A stretch of DNA of 64,000 nt from Pseudoselenomonas ruminis (GCF_008271295.1 NZ_VTOY01000001.1:186001-250000); one strand, 5' to 3'. Shown: positions 1 to 8,760, numbered from the stretch's first letter. Notes: generated from the letters alone by a model not told the origin. Program-made: numbers and translations.

Positions 1-1
1 A

Positions 2-1504
2 ACGACCATCGAAAGAGAGGTGGCGGCGCGGACCATTATAAAGGAAACGAGGCTGGCTGAGGCCGAGGGGAATCAGAGTGAGGAAAAACTTGCGCTCCTG
101 CGGTATTTGACGGCGGAAGTTTACGATAATGGTTCGGGTGGTTTGCCCAAGGACAAGGAGAAAGCGAAAACTTATCGGGAGAAAGCCCGGGCGTATGAGG
201 ACTTTGGCCATTTTCTCGATGAGATGGAATGGGCGAAGAGTTCCGAGGGCATAGGCAACCGCCTGGCCTGGCGATTCTTTGGCCGTGCCAAGGGGACGCG
301 GACGGTTCTGACGGACGCGGAGGATATCCGCAGCTGGCAGGAAGCGCGGATAACCGAGGCGAGACAGCAGGGACGGAAACAGGAATGGCGCCTTTGCGTG
401 CTTCGTCCTAATGGCGGAGATGCGTCTTATCTAAACTATGGCAAGGTGGAGATAAGTAAAGCGCTGGAACTTTTGTCGCAGGGCGTTTATCGGCGCGTAA
501 TGCTTGACCAGCCCGAGTCGGATGACTATTTGCTGGCCGAGTATGAAGCGGAAACATTGTTCTTCTATGCCAATTACGACGGGATTCGTTATGTCCGCCA
601 GGATAAGGCATTGACGGTGGCCGTGCGCTGCTTTGAGCGTTGGTATAATAACGAAGGGGTTGACGCGGCGGCTTGGCAGGAAGATGAACAGGGCACGCGC
701 AGAAATACCTGGCGTGAGATTATGCATCGGGCAAATCGCTGTGCCGAAAATGGCGATGAAGCAGGAAGGCTGGCTGCCTTGAATGAGGCGGCAGCGCTGG
801 ACTGTGGCCGGGCAATGGTGGCGTTAGGCAAAGACTGCGCGGCTCGCGGCGATTTCAAAGGTGCGGCTTGCTGGTATCAAAAGGCTACGCTGATGGATGA
901 CGAGGATGACCGGCTGGCGGCCTGGTACTGGCTCGGAAGGCTCTATATGGAAAAGCCCAAGGAGTATGGTCTTGAGGCGCGCTATTATTTGGAAAAGGCT
1001 TTAGATGGCGGTGTGCCCTGGGCTTTGGTGCAATTGGGCAATTGTGCCCTGTCGGGCATTGGGATGACAGCTAGCCGGGACAAGGCGATTGATTATTATG
1101 AGCAGGGAATTGCGGCTGGCGATCCGGAAGCAATGATAGCCCGTGCTGCGCTTTGCTGTGATGCGGAAGGAAATTGGCAGGATACGGATACGGCCGTAAA
1201 CTGCCTCGAAAAGGCTGTGGCCGAACAGAGCGACTGGCAAAACGATGCCAGACTTATGCTGGCAAATGTTTGGCTGCAAACGGGCAGTGAGGCGCAGCAA
1301 AAAAAAGCCGAGTATCTCTTGCAGGATGCTGCCGATGACGGCTGCGATGAGGCGCAGCTGCAGCTTGCCTATCGGGAAAAAGCGCGCGGGAATAACGCGG
1401 CATATTGGGAAAAACTGCGCAAAGCCGCCAGTGAAGGCAATGAAAAAGCCAAGGCGGACATGGATAACATGTATGTTGATACTGCGTGGAGTGAGAATTT
1501 ATAA
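2..1504 (+). CDS. Sel1/TPR-like repeat protein (5' end outside window)
   Basis: The frame is open from the first bases of the window with no stop before a GTG at 20, so the true start probably lies upstream and this is the C-terminal part of a longer protein. The visible part, about 500 residues, is Ala-rich. Its second half shows repeated helical pairs of Sel1 type, such as GRAMVALGKDCAARGDFKGA, PWALVQLGNCALSGIGM and DEAQLQLAYREKARGNN. Sel1/TPR arrays serve as protein-binding scaffolds. No catalytic motif, signal peptide or membrane segment is visible. It is followed after 9 bases by a DUF1266-like gene with its own ribosome site, so the two are probably co-transcribed. The specific function is unknown. 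Confidence 0.75.
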   Translation, partial: TTIEREVAARTIIKETRLAEAEGNQSEEKLALLRYLTAEVYDNGSGGLPKDKEKAKTYREKARAYEDFGHFLDEMEWAKSSEGIGNRLAWRFFGRAKGTRTVLTDAEDIRSWQEARITEARQQGRKQEWRLCVLRPNGGDASYLNYGKVEISKALELLSQGVYRRVMLDQPESDDYLLAEYEAETLFFYANYDGIRYVRQDKALTVAVRCFERWYNNEGVDAAAWQEDEQGTRRNTWREIMHRANRCAENGDEAGRLAALNEAAALDCGRAMVALGKDCAARGDFKGAACWYQKATLMDDEDDRLAAWYWLGRLYMEKPKEYGLEARYYLEKALDGGVPWALVQLGNCALSGIGMTASRDKAIDYYEQGIAAGDPEAMIARAALCCDAEGNWQDTDTAVNCLEKAVAEQSDWQNDARLMLANVWLQTGSEAQQKKAEYLLQDAADDGCDEAQLQLAYREKARGNNAAYWEKLRKAASEGNEKAKADMDNMYVDTAWSENL

Positions 1505-1513
1505 AAAGGAGAA

Positions 1514-2185
1514 ATGATGCGAATGAACAGGCATATAAGGAGTTTCCTGATAATGGTCGGCATGCATATTGCCGACCGGGTGGAAGGAGGGACGCTGCGC
1601 AATATTGAACGGCATCCCCAGCTGCCGGAAGATACGCTGTCCTGGCGCGAAGTTGATGCATCACTGTGTGAGTGGTTTTGTGCGGCGTCGGCAATCAATC
1701 GCAAAGTAAATCGCTGGAACCTGCATAAATATGGCGGCTTTTCCAAGTGGAATCCCATGGGCGGGGAACTATCCCGCATGATGTTTGCATCATCCTGGAA
1801 TATCTTTTCCCGGCGGGAACTGATTGAGACGATACAGGATATGTCCGAGCAGATGCGCGAAGTCATGGAGGAGCAGGTAGACATGCCCAAGTATGCAATG
1901 GTCTGGCAGCTGCAGCGTCTGATACAGATTTCTTCCAGCGGGTATATTGCGGGGTATTTGACGCTAAGAGAGGCGCTTAATACTTCCTTTGCGGCGGGAA
2001 AGCGGCTGCAGCAAGTGGTAGGCAGCTGGGATGAGCTCGCGGAAGGGTATGTCACCGCGTATAACGAGTTTATGGATGAAGAAGGGGCCCAGCTGCGCGC
2101 CGAAGCCTATCAGCAAATGAAACTGGATTCATCAAATCCCTGTGCTTTGGTGCCCTTCCGTTTGAAATTGTGCAAGACCTGGTAA
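1514..2185 (+). CDS. DUF1266-like hypothetical protein
   Basis: This encodes a 223-residue soluble protein with the start chosen after AAAAAGGAGAA; a second ATG follows directly. The C-terminal half (WQLQRLIQISSSGYIAGYLT... AAGKRLQQVVGSWDELAEGYVTAY) resembles the DUF1266 fold, in which a conserved SW-E-E segment precedes a helix ending in a small residue-rich motif. DUF1266 proteins are often encoded near Sel1-repeat proteins, as here. No biochemical role is established for the family. There is no signal peptide. An intrinsic terminator follows at 2209-2244, so this gene closes the transcription unit. The family assignment is by eye and moderate. Confidence 0.6.
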   Translation: MMRMNRHIRSFLIMVGMHIADRVEGGTLRNIERHPQLPEDTLSWREVDASLCEWFCAASAINRKVNRWNLHKYGGFSKWNPMGGELSRMMFASSWNIFSRRELIETIQDMSEQMREVMEEQVDMPKYAMVWQLQRLIQISSSGYIAGYLTLREALNTSFAAGKRLQQVVGSWDELAEGYVTAYNEFMDEEGAQLRAEAYQQMKLDSSNPCALVPFRLKLCKTW

Positions 2186-2208
2186 CAGGAGATGGCAGGA
2201 ACGAGTAT

Positions 2209-2244
2209 GACTTGACCAGTCAATGATTGGTCAGGTCTTTTTTT
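2209..2244 (+). terminator. Intrinsic terminator containing a TTGACNNGTCAA palindrome
   Basis: GACTTGACCA pairs with TGGTCAGGTC across a 9-base loop and is followed by seven T. The left arm runs into an exact TTGACCAGTCAA palindrome at 2212-2223, so the dispersed repeat has been co-opted as part of a terminator. Confidence 0.75.
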
Positions 2245-2275
2245 GTGAGAGCATTGGTAAAATATGCGGAAGTGC

Positions 2276-2304
2276 TTGACAAGTCAACAGAGAATTTGTA
2301 AGAT
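2276..2304 (+). promoter_or_regulatory. Promoter of the TetR operon overlapped by a palindrome
   Basis: TTGACA at 2276-2281 is followed by 17 bases and TAAGAT at 2299-2304. The -35 hexamer is the left half of an exact TTGACAAGTCAA palindrome (2276-2287), which is where a repressor such as the downstream TetR protein could bind. Whether it is the TetR operator or a chance use of the genome-wide repeat cannot be settled here. Confidence 0.6.
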
Positions 2305-2348
2305 AACAAGTGTTACGCAACGTTTGTTTTTATGAAAGGAATGTGTTT

Positions 2349-2972
2349 ATGCCCCCGAAGGTTAAGTTTCAAAAAGAGGAGATTGTGGCGGCGGCGCTTG
2401 AAGTTGTGCGCAAGAAGGGAATCGATGCGGTGACGGCGCGTGAGGTGGCTGCAGAGCTCGGCGTGTCGCCACGGCCAATCTTTACGTGGTTCACGACGAT
2501 GGAACAGCTGAAGGTCGAGGTCTATGCGATGGCCAAACAGCGCTATCAGGCGTATATCGAGACAGGGCTCAAAGGCCCTGTGCCCTTCCTGGGCGTTGGC
2601 CAGCAGTATATCTGCTTTGCCAAAGAGGAACCTGAGCTTTATAAGCTGCTCTTTTTGACAAAACCCGATGAGGCCGTGGGCGGTGCGATGGATGCGCTGC
2701 ATTTTTCGCAGGAGCTTGTGCGCGCGTCAATTATGCGCATCTATCACATGGATGCGGCAACGGCGGATAAATACTTTCGCAATCTCTGGCTCGTGGCGTT
2801 CAGCTTTGCGACGCTTATCGTCACCGATGACTGCCCGTATACGGATGCGCAGATGAGTGCTGTCTTTACCGAGATGAGCCTTGCTTATTGCAAGGCGTTC
2901 AAGGAAGTGCCGGGGTTTGCTACCGGTGATTTTGACAAAGATGCAATCTTTGGGGCATTAGTCAAGAAGTGA
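2349..2972 (+). CDS. TetR family transcriptional regulator
   Basis: The 207-residue product has an N-terminal TetR helix-turn-helix (QKEEIVAAALEVVRKKGIDA then VTAREVAAELGVSPRPIFTWF at about residues 7-48) and a C-terminal ligand/dimer domain of the type that ends in WLVAFSFATLIV helices. The ATG at 2349 was chosen because GAAAGGA lies 8 bases upstream; an in-frame GTG at 2310 lacks a ribosome site. It leads a run of genes on the same strand (alpha/beta hydrolase, GNAT acetyltransferase, FMN oxidoreductase), which suggests it controls a small stress or detoxification operon and itself. The ligand is unknown. Confidence 0.88.
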   Translation: MPPKVKFQKEEIVAAALEVVRKKGIDAVTAREVAAELGVSPRPIFTWFTTMEQLKVEVYAMAKQRYQAYIETGLKGPVPFLGVGQQYICFAKEEPELYKLLFLTKPDEAVGGAMDALHFSQELVRASIMRIYHMDAATADKYFRNLWLVAFSFATLIVTDDCPYTDAQMSAVFTEMSLAYCKAFKEVPGFATGDFDKDAIFGALVKK

Positions 2973-2992
2973 AAAAGAATATTGAGGGTAGT

Positions 2993-3595
2993 ATGGATAT
3001 TGTAGTTTACGTCCACGGGAAGGGCGGAAGTGCAGCCGAGGCTGAGCATTATCGGGCGTTTTTCCCCGATGCGAAAGTGCTGGGCCTTGATTATCAGACC
3101 TTTACCCCGTGGGAAACAGGAAATGAGATTCGAGAGATCGTTAGGGACTTATATGAGAAGTATGACAATGTGGTGCTGATTGCCAATAGTATTGGCGCGT
3201 TTTTCAGCATGTGTGGCGGTATTGACGCGTATGTGAAGCAGGCGTATTTCATTTCGCCTGTGGTCGATATGGAAATGCTCATCACGAACATGATGCAGTG
3301 GGCGCAGGTAACAGAGAAAGACTTAGAGGAACAGGGCGTAATCCCTACAGAGTTTGGCGAGGACTTGTCCTGGGAGTATCTTTCTTATGTTCGCAGTCAT
3401 CCCATCCAGTGGACGGTGCCGACACAGATTTTGTATGGCGGTCACGATAATCTTACGGATTATGTGACGATGCAGGCTTTTGCCGATAATCATGATGCGG
3501 ATCTTACGGTAATGGAAGCTGGTGAGCATTGGTTCCATACTGAAGAGCAGAGGCAGTTCCTGGATGATTGGCTTTGGCGTGTAAAGGGAATGTGA
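2993..3595 (+). CDS. Small alpha/beta hydrolase
   Basis: The product is about 200 residues with an alpha/beta-hydrolase layout: an oxyanion-type VYVHGKGG near the start, a nucleophile elbow ANSIGA (N-S-I-G rather than the classical G-x-S-x-G), an acidic residue in GGHDNLTD and a catalytic His in GEHWFH near the C-terminus. The ATG at 2993 has GAGGG closely upstream; a GTG at 2969 overlapping the tetR stop is the alternative. There is no signal peptide, so it acts in the cytoplasm. The substrate is unknown; short proteins of this type are esterases or peptidase-like hydrolases. It lies 20 bases after the TetR gene and is probably in the same operon. Confidence 0.8.
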   Translation: MDIVVYVHGKGGSAAEAEHYRAFFPDAKVLGLDYQTFTPWETGNEIREIVRDLYEKYDNVVLIANSIGAFFSMCGGIDAYVKQAYFISPVVDMEMLITNMMQWAQVTEKDLEEQGVIPTEFGEDLSWEYLSYVRSHPIQWTVPTQILYGGHDNLTDYVTMQAFADNHDADLTVMEAGEHWFHTEEQRQFLDDWLWRVKGM

Positions 3596-3620
3596 TTTTA
3601 AGGCAACACAAGGAGGTCTT

Positions 3621-4103
3621 ATGGTAACGACAGAACGACTGATCCTATATCCGGCTGATGGCATTCAGATGGAAGGGGCTATTGATACGGTACAGGATGC
3701 AGAGTTGAAGAAGGCGTATGAGGAAATGCTGACTGGCTGTATTTCACATCCGCATCAGTGGGATTGGTATGCGATGTGGATGATTGAGCGTCATGATGGC
3801 AAGCATGTGGGGGATTTATGTTTTAAAGGGCTCGGCGCAGATGGTGTGGCGGAAATCGGCTACGGGATCGAGGAGGAATACCGTGGACAGGGTTATGCGA
3901 CTGAGGCTGTGCGGGCGGCAATTTCCTGGGCTTTTTCTCATCCGGAAGTGAAACGGATTGAAGCTGAGGCTGAGGAGGGCAATGCCGCATCAAAACGCGT
4001 ATTGGCGAAGTGTTGTTTTCTAGCGAGCGGAGAAATCGGGGAAGAAGGTCCGCGTTATTTCCGGAACCGTTTGTCGATTGAGTCGATGCTTGAGGTGATA
4101 TGA
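3621..4103 (+). CDS. GNAT family N-acetyltransferase (RimJ/RimL type)
   Basis: This 160-residue protein has the acetyl-CoA binding signature of the ribosomal-protein-alanine-acetyltransferase subgroup: VGDLCFKGLGADGVAEIGYGI, then EYRGQGYATEAVRAAI (the R/Q-x-x-G-x-G/A loop), then VKRIEAEAEEGNAASKRVLAKCCF. The start follows AAGGAGG with good spacing. It would transfer an acetyl group from acetyl-CoA to an amine of an unidentified substrate. Its stop overlaps the next start by ATGA, which implies translational coupling with the downstream oxidoreductase. Confidence 0.88.
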   Translation: MVTTERLILYPADGIQMEGAIDTVQDAELKKAYEEMLTGCISHPHQWDWYAMWMIERHDGKHVGDLCFKGLGADGVAEIGYGIEEEYRGQGYATEAVRAAISWAFSHPEVKRIEAEAEEGNAASKRVLAKCCFLASGEIGEEGPRYFRNRLSIESMLEVI

Positions 4104-4798
4104 CGATGAAAATCTTGGTCTTAAACGGTAGCCCGAAAAAAGAGAAAAGTGATACGATGCATATTACGAGGTCCTTTGTGCAGGGGATGGAGGACGCTGC
4201 GCCGCAAGAGGTACATGTCATTGATATTGCCGATAAACATATTGAATTCTGTATCGGGTGTTTTACCTGTAAGCGCAATGGCGGCAATTGTGTGCATAAC
4301 GATGATATGAAATCGCTGTTAGACGAGATACTAAAAAGCGATTTACTGCTATTTAATTTTCCGCTTTATGGGTATGGTATGCCAGCTCAGCTCAAGGCAT
4401 TCATCGAGCGGACCATGCCACTTTCCTGCATGAAGATGAAGAAGGTTGGCGAGCGGTATGAGCATGTAGGCCAGGCGGATTTTGCGCATCTTCGCTACCT
4501 GATGATTTGCGGCTGCGGGTTCCCGAATAGTAAGGGCAATTTTGAGCCGGCTGTGGCGCAGTTCAAATTGCTGTTTCCGCGTCAGCATACAATCATTACG
4601 GTGCCTGAAAGTCCGATGTTCAACGTGCCACAAGCCGATATCGTCACGAAGCCGCGGCTCGAGCTGGTGCGTGAGGCGGGATGGCAGTATGCTGCGACGG
4701 GCGAGATATCCGCAGATTTGTTAGCACAAATTGGTTCACCGATGATTCCTGAGGAGACCTATGCGGCGATCGCCAATGGCGAGCGCGTAGCAAATTAA
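4100..4798 (+). CDS. Flavodoxin-fold NAD(P)H-dependent FMN oxidoreductase
   Basis: The 232-residue product begins MTMKILVLNGSPKKEKSDT, the phosphate-binding loop of NADPH-dependent FMN reductase / flavodoxin-like proteins. This is followed by the CIGCFTCKRNGGNC pair of CxxC motifs and FNFPLYGYGMPAQLKAFIER, typical of the iron-sulfur-flavoprotein-related oxidoreductases. It would reduce quinones, flavins or a drug-like substrate using FMN. It overlaps the acetyltransferase gene by 4 bases and ends the TetR-led operon. The physiological substrate is not known. Confidence 0.85.
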   Translation: MTMKILVLNGSPKKEKSDTMHITRSFVQGMEDAAPQEVHVIDIADKHIEFCIGCFTCKRNGGNCVHNDDMKSLLDEILKSDLLLFNFPLYGYGMPAQLKAFIERTMPLSCMKMKKVGERYEHVGQADFAHLRYLMICGCGFPNSKGNFEPAVAQFKLLFPRQHTIITVPESPMFNVPQADIVTKPRLELVREAGWQYAATGEISADLLAQIGSPMIPEETYAAIANGERVAN

Positions 4799-4843
4799 GT
4801 GGAGTTTTTCGGTGTTTTAAAGGCTTCTTTCCATGAACGATGA

Positions 4844-4849
4844 TATAAT
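4844..4849 (+). promoter_or_regulatory. Probable -10 element for the 4874 gene
   Basis: TATAAT lies 25 bases before the GTG start. No convincing -35 hexamer is present 16-18 bases upstream, so the promoter is weak or needs an activator. Confidence 0.35.
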
Positions 4850-4873
4850 AATAGCGAAAGGAGGGGGAGGGCT

Positions 4874-5956
4874 GTGTGGAGAAAATTAGTAGTTTTGTCA
4901 GGCCTCTTGCTATTGCCGCCGTTGACGGTTTCCGCGGCAGTGGTGACGGTGACCGGTCAGGGCGGTTCCGAGCGAAGCGCTCTGCGGCAGGCACTTCGGC
5001 AGGCGGTTGAACAGCAGGTGGGCGTCATGGTCGACAGCCGCAGTTACGTGCAGAACTATCGGCTGATCAATGACCGCATTTATACACAGGCCGATGGGTT
5101 TATCAAAAATTACGAAGTGTTGTCCTCCAACAAGGAGAATGGCATCTGTACGGTGAAGATCCGGGCAGATGTTGCCGAGCAGAAATTAAGTGCCGCTCTC
5201 GGTTCCTATGCGCAGAAAAAAGCGGTGGTCGGTGCCAACTTGCAGGACCCGCGTGTCGGTGTGGTGGCTATGGATAAGCAGGGCGAGCGCTATGCAAGTC
5301 TTGAAAATGCCGTGATGGAGGGGCTTAGCACACAAGGCTATACGCGAATTATCGATATCGACCAGCTTGACCAGTCAAAACAAAAGCAGCTGCAGGCGGC
5401 GGCCTTTGCTGGTGACAAGTCAATGATCAAGTCTTTGACATGTCAATTTCCGCTGGATTATCTGGTGATGGTATCCGTGAATAAAGCGGTGGGCAGTATG
5501 GCGGACTACGCATCAGTGCCTGGCTTTGAAAATCTCAAGAAGGCCATTGTTATCGTGTCGGTGCGTATGTTAAACGTCAATAACGGCGAGGTTATCTATG
5601 CCGGGGTGTTCACAGGAAAATCCGAGCGCCGTGGGCCAAACGCCGTAAATGAAGCGATAGCTGACGCAGCAAAGGGCATTCCGGAAGCCGTCGGCACGGC
5701 GGCCCTCAATAAGGCTGCGAATCCTGAGCAACATTTGCAGCTGATTATTACGGAGAATAAATGGGGGAACATCAGTGAAGCAACGGAAACCTTGCGGGAA
5801 CTGGCTGGCGTACGCAATGTCTTTGTTCGCAGTTCAAGCTTTGGCAATATGACCGTTGATATTGACTTTAACGGCACTGCCCATGACTTTGCGACCGTGC
5901 TTGAGGGAAATGGCTGGAAGGTCTTAGCACTGGGGGCTGAGTATATCAAAATATAA
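4874..5956 (+). CDS. Exported protein with FlgT N-terminal-like domain
   Basis: The 360-residue protein starts with GTG after a strong GAGGGGGAGG site and has a classical signal peptide (WRKLVVLSGLLLLPPLTVSA, cleavage near residue 21). Residues about 25-110 (VTGQGGSERSALRQALRQAV, VDSRSYVQNYRLINDRIY, ADGFIKNYEVLSS) match the N-terminal pattern of flagellar assembly protein T / LPP20-like domains, in which a repeated-Ala helix precedes a GxVxxYxVL strand. The rest resembles surface-lipoprotein repeat folds. It is probably periplasmic and may have an envelope role. No flagellar genes are adjacent, though two chemoreceptors lie 6 kb downstream. Two exact TTGACNNGTCAA palindromes lie inside the reading frame. 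Confidence 0.65.
   Translation: MWRKLVVLSGLLLLPPLTVSAAVVTVTGQGGSERSALRQALRQAVEQQVGVMVDSRSYVQNYRLINDRIYTQADGFIKNYEVLSSNKENGICTVKIRADVAEQKLSAALGSYAQKKAVVGANLQDPRVGVVAMDKQGERYASLENAVMEGLSTQGYTRIIDIDQLDQSKQKQLQAAAFAGDKSMIKSLTCQFPLDYLVMVSVNKAVGSMADYASVPGFENLKKAIVIVSVRMLNVNNGEVIYAGVFTGKSERRGPNAVNEAIADAAKGIPEAVGTAALNKAANPEQHLQLIITENKWGNISEATETLRELAGVRNVFVRSSSFGNMTVDIDFNGTAHDFATVLEGNGWKVLALGAEYIKI
5367..5446. repeat. Two exact and one near TTGACNNGTCAA palindromes in coding sequence
   Basis: Exact copies are TTGACCAGTCAA at 5367-5378 and TTGACATGTCAA at 5435-5446. GTGACAAGTCAA at 5412-5423 differs at one position. All lie in the exported-protein gene and keep it open. Confidence 0.85.
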
Positions 5957-6006
5957 GCGGCAATAAGGATATGGCGTATGTCCTGTTGCTCATTTCTGGC
6001 ATAGAA

Positions 6007-6057
6007 AAAACGCTGTGAAGATGCGGACGATGTTCGTGGCGATCTTCACAGCGTTTT
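6007..6057. terminator. Bidirectional intrinsic terminator
   Basis: AAAACGCTGTGAAGAT pairs with ATCTTCACAGCGTTTT around a 19-base loop. Runs of A on the left and T on the right let it serve both convergent genes ending at 5956 (+) and 6061 (-). Confidence 0.85.
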
Positions 6058-6060
6058 GCT

Positions 6061-6702
6061 TTAGTTGGTAACGGTTAATGGATCAGGACCGTATTGATTC
6101 GGGCCTGGGGTGCCCGGGATAAAGATGACGTATATGGAAAGGGCAAAGTTGAGCAGGGGGATAAATCCGCCGATAACCCACCAGCCAGGACGATCAAGGT
6201 CGTGCAGACGGCGTATCAACAGCATGCAGCTGGGGACTGTGATAGCGAGGGCTATGAGTGCGAGTAGAAGGGTACCGAAGATTTCATCGATTATTGCGCT
6301 CAGGATGCCTGCAATCACGGCGCCCACGATGTATATCCCCATCAATGCCAGACTGCGAAGCAGGTACCGTTTTCGGTTCAACCGGTTATCGTAGCGGAAG
6401 AACTTGTCGGTGATGCTTTCATCGGGGATATATGGTTCATTCCCGAAGTCAGAAACGCTGGGGGTTGGAGCTGTAGGTTGACCGGGATAAGGTGGCCTGT
6501 TGTTGTAATAAGGCGGATTAGGCTGCTGCATAGGTGGTGGCGTTTGTGCAGGGGGTGTTTGTTGCTGCGGATTATGGGGCATCTGAGAGGGGGTTGCGGT
6601 GCTAGTTGGTTGCGCTTGGGCAGGGGTAGCGGTGCCGCAGGATGGGCAGAATTTTGCGGTGCCGTCCAAGGGGGTGCCGCAGTTCGAACAGAAATTAGAC
6701 AT
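6061..6702 (-). CDS. Zinc-ribbon plus DUF805 membrane protein
   Basis: The 213-residue product has three parts. Residues 1-25 form a zinc ribbon (FCSNCGTPLDGTAKFCPSCG, CxxC...CxxC). A Pro/Gln-rich linker spans about 30-85. The C-terminal half is a DUF805 domain with about three or four membrane helices and the family signatures RRLHDLDRPGWW and PGTPGPNQYGPDP. The start at 6702 was chosen because TTAGGAGGAATCATT precedes it; an ATG six codons upstream has no ribosome site. DUF805 proteins are inner-membrane proteins of unknown function. The cytoplasmic zinc ribbon suggests a regulatory or scaffolding role. The gene is monocistronic. Confidence 0.85.
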   Translation of the reverse strand: MSNFCSNCGTPLDGTAKFCPSCGTATPAQAQPTSTATPSQMPHNPQQQTPPAQTPPPMQQPNPPYYNNRPPYPGQPTAPTPSVSDFGNEPYIPDESITDKFFRYDNRLNRKRYLLRSLALMGIYIVGAVIAGILSAIIDEIFGTLLLALIALAITVPSCMLLIRRLHDLDRPGWWVIGGFIPLLNFALSIYVIFIPGTPGPNQYGPDPLTVTN

Positions 6703-6823
6703 AATGATTCCTCCTAACATAACAATTGCTTCAATCTGTTTATGGAAGCAGTATTTGGTTTGCTCAGAAAAAATTCTTCACAAAGTAGGAAATTCCTGCT
6801 GACCAGACAAATTGCCGGTTCGT

Positions 6824-6835
6824 TTGACTGGTCAA
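6824..6835. repeat. Exact TTGACNNGTCAA palindrome (TTGACTGGTCAA)
   Basis: It lies in the divergent region between the DUF805 gene and the SRP operon, about 55 bases upstream of the SRP operon -35 box. Confidence 0.85.
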
Positions 6836-6888
6836 CAGAAGTGTAAGACATTGTTTGAAAAAGAAAATTATGTGCCAAGGAAAAATGC

Positions 6889-6917
6889 TTGACAGGTTAT
6901 CTGGGCTTCGGTATAAT
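6889..6917 (+). promoter_or_regulatory. Strong promoter of the SRP/rRNA-processing operon
   Basis: TTGACA at 6889-6894, a 17-base spacer and TATAAT at 6912-6917 match the vegetative sigma consensus exactly. The leader to the first gene is about 45 bases. Confidence 0.92.
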
Positions 6918-6970
6918 AGCTATGTCAAGGAGATGACCTTGGCACATTTTTTTGAAAACAGGTGATGGGA

Positions 6971-7333
6971 ATGATGGAGCAGCTTTTATATCTGTCCGCT
7001 TTGTTTGACCTGTATGGCGCACTGCTGACGGAAAAACAGCAGGAATGCCTGCGAATGCATCTGTTTGAAGATTTTTCGTTGTCGGAAATCGGTGAGGAGT
7101 TGGGAATTTCCCGGCAGGCCGTTTACGATAATATCCATCGGTCCGAGAAGGCCATGGAAGCATACGAAGAAAAGCTGGGACTGGTGCGACGCTATCAGGC
7201 AGAGCGTCAGGAACTAGCTGAGATTTATGAATCCATCGAGGGATTGAAGACTTCGGAGAATGCCTCGGAGGTCGAAGCAGTCCTGAACCGGCTGAACCCA
7301 ATCCTGGGACGCAGTCAGGAGGTATCGATTTGA
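6971..7333 (+). CDS. ylxM: YlxM family helix-turn-helix protein
   Basis: A protein of about 120 residues with the YlxM/UPF0122 pattern: FDLYGALLTEKQQECLRMHL, then a sigma-70 region-4-like helix-turn-helix (FSLSEIGEELGISRQAVYDN) and a C-terminal coiled coil. YlxM is conserved upstream of ffh in Firmicutes and is implicated in signal recognition particle function. The start is placed at the ATG pair at 6971/6974 downstream of AGGTG; a GTG at 6962 is less likely. The stop overlaps the ffh TTG start by four bases. Confidence 0.9.
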   Translation: MMEQLLYLSALFDLYGALLTEKQQECLRMHLFEDFSLSEIGEELGISRQAVYDNIHRSEKAMEAYEEKLGLVRRYQAERQELAEIYESIEGLKTSENASEVEAVLNRLNPILGRSQEVSI

Positions 7334-8718
7334 TATTTGAGAGTTTATCCGACCGTTTGCAGGAGACCTTTAAGAAGCTCCGCGGACATGGCAAGCTGAC
7401 GGAAGATGATGTCAATGAAGCCATGCGCGAAGTTCGTATGGCTCTGCTGGAGGCCGACGTCAACTTCAAGGTAGTAAAAAACTTCATCAAGACGGTTAAA
7501 GAGCGAGCCATCGGTCAGGATATCTTAGAAACCCTGACACCGGCTCAGGTCGTCATTAAGATTGTTGATGAAGAGCTCACGAACCTCATGGGAGGTACGC
7601 AGAGCCGTATCAATATGAGTCCTAATCCGCCGACGGTCATCATGATGGCTGGTTTGCAGGGTGCTGGTAAGACGACGTCTGCCGGCAAGTTGGGCCTCGC
7701 TTTAAAGAAACAGGGCAAGCGTCCGCTGCTGGTCGCCTGCGATATTTATCGTCCGGCAGCAATCAAGCAGCTGCAGGTCCTTGGTGGTCAGCTGGACATT
7801 CCAGTGTTCACTATGGAGCAGGGCACCGATGCGGTGACCATTGCCAAGAACTCCATCGCGTATTCGCAGTCTCATGCCAATGACGTTATCATCATCGATA
7901 CGGCTGGTCGTCTGCAGATTGATGAAAAGCTCATGCAGGAGCTTCGTGATATTAAGGCAGAGGTCAAACCTCATGAAATCTTGCTCGTCGTTGACGCTAT
8001 GACTGGTCAGGAATCGGTCAACGTCGCTCAGACCTTCAACGAAAATCTGGGGCTTGACGGTGTCGTCATGACAAAGCTCGATGGTGATGCCCGCGGTGGT
8101 GCGGCTCTGTCGGTCAAGGCAGTGACCAATGTACCGATTAAGTTTATCGGTGTCGGTGAGAAAATCGAGCCGTTGCAGCCGTTCCATCCTGATCGCATGG
8201 CTTCGCGAATCCTTGGTATGGGCGATGTGCTCTCGCTGGTCGAGAAGGCACAGCAGACCTTTGACATGGAAGAAGCCAAAAAGATGGAAAAGAAGCTCCG
8301 CAAGGATGAATTTACCCTTGATGACTTCCTTTCCCAGATGCAGCAGGTCAAAAAGCTTGGCTCGCTGGAAAACATCTTAGGCATGATTCCTGGTATGGGC
8401 GGGCTGAAAAAACAGCTCGAAGGCCAGAACATTGACCTCGACGGCAAAGAAATGCGCCAGATTGAGGCTATCATCAAATCCATGACGCCGAAAGAGCGTG
8501 CCAATATCGATATCATCAACGGCAGCCGCCGCAAGCGCATTGCGATGGGCTCTGGCACGCGCGTTCAGGATGTCAACAAGCTCCTGAAGCAGTTTGGCGA
8601 AATGAAAAAGATGATGAAGAAAATGAAAAAAATGCAGAAGGGCAAAGGCGGGTTCCCAGGACTTGGCGGACTCGGCGGCCTGGGCGGCGGTTTCCCGAAA
8701 CTTCCGTTTATGCATTAA
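7330..8718 (+). CDS. ffh: Signal recognition particle protein Ffh
   Basis: The 462-residue SRP54 GTPase binds signal peptides of nascent membrane and secreted proteins and, with SRP RNA, docks them to FtsY. Visible motifs are G1 GLQGAGKTT (108-116), G3 DTAGRL (190-195) and G4 TKLDGD (248-253). The methionine-rich M domain covers about 300-430 (MIPGMG, MTPKERANID, MKKMMKKMKKM), with a Gly-rich tail. The start is TTG, overlapping the ylxM stop, with AGGAGG just upstream. Length and gene order are standard for Firmicutes. Confidence 0.97.
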   Translation: MIFESLSDRLQETFKKLRGHGKLTEDDVNEAMREVRMALLEADVNFKVVKNFIKTVKERAIGQDILETLTPAQVVIKIVDEELTNLMGGTQSRINMSPNPPTVIMMAGLQGAGKTTSAGKLGLALKKQGKRPLLVACDIYRPAAIKQLQVLGGQLDIPVFTMEQGTDAVTIAKNSIAYSQSHANDVIIIDTAGRLQIDEKLMQELRDIKAEVKPHEILLVVDAMTGQESVNVAQTFNENLGLDGVVMTKLDGDARGGAALSVKAVTNVPIKFIGVGEKIEPLQPFHPDRMASRILGMGDVLSLVEKAQQTFDMEEAKKMEKKLRKDEFTLDDFLSQMQQVKKLGSLENILGMIPGMGGLKKQLEGQNIDLDGKEMRQIEAIIKSMTPKERANIDIINGSRRKRIAMGSGTRVQDVNKLLKQFGEMKKMMKKMKKMQKGKGGFPGLGGLGGLGGGFPKLPFMH

Positions 8719-8760
8719 GATTTATACATTTACTTTCCCTACGAAAGGTGGTGAAATTTC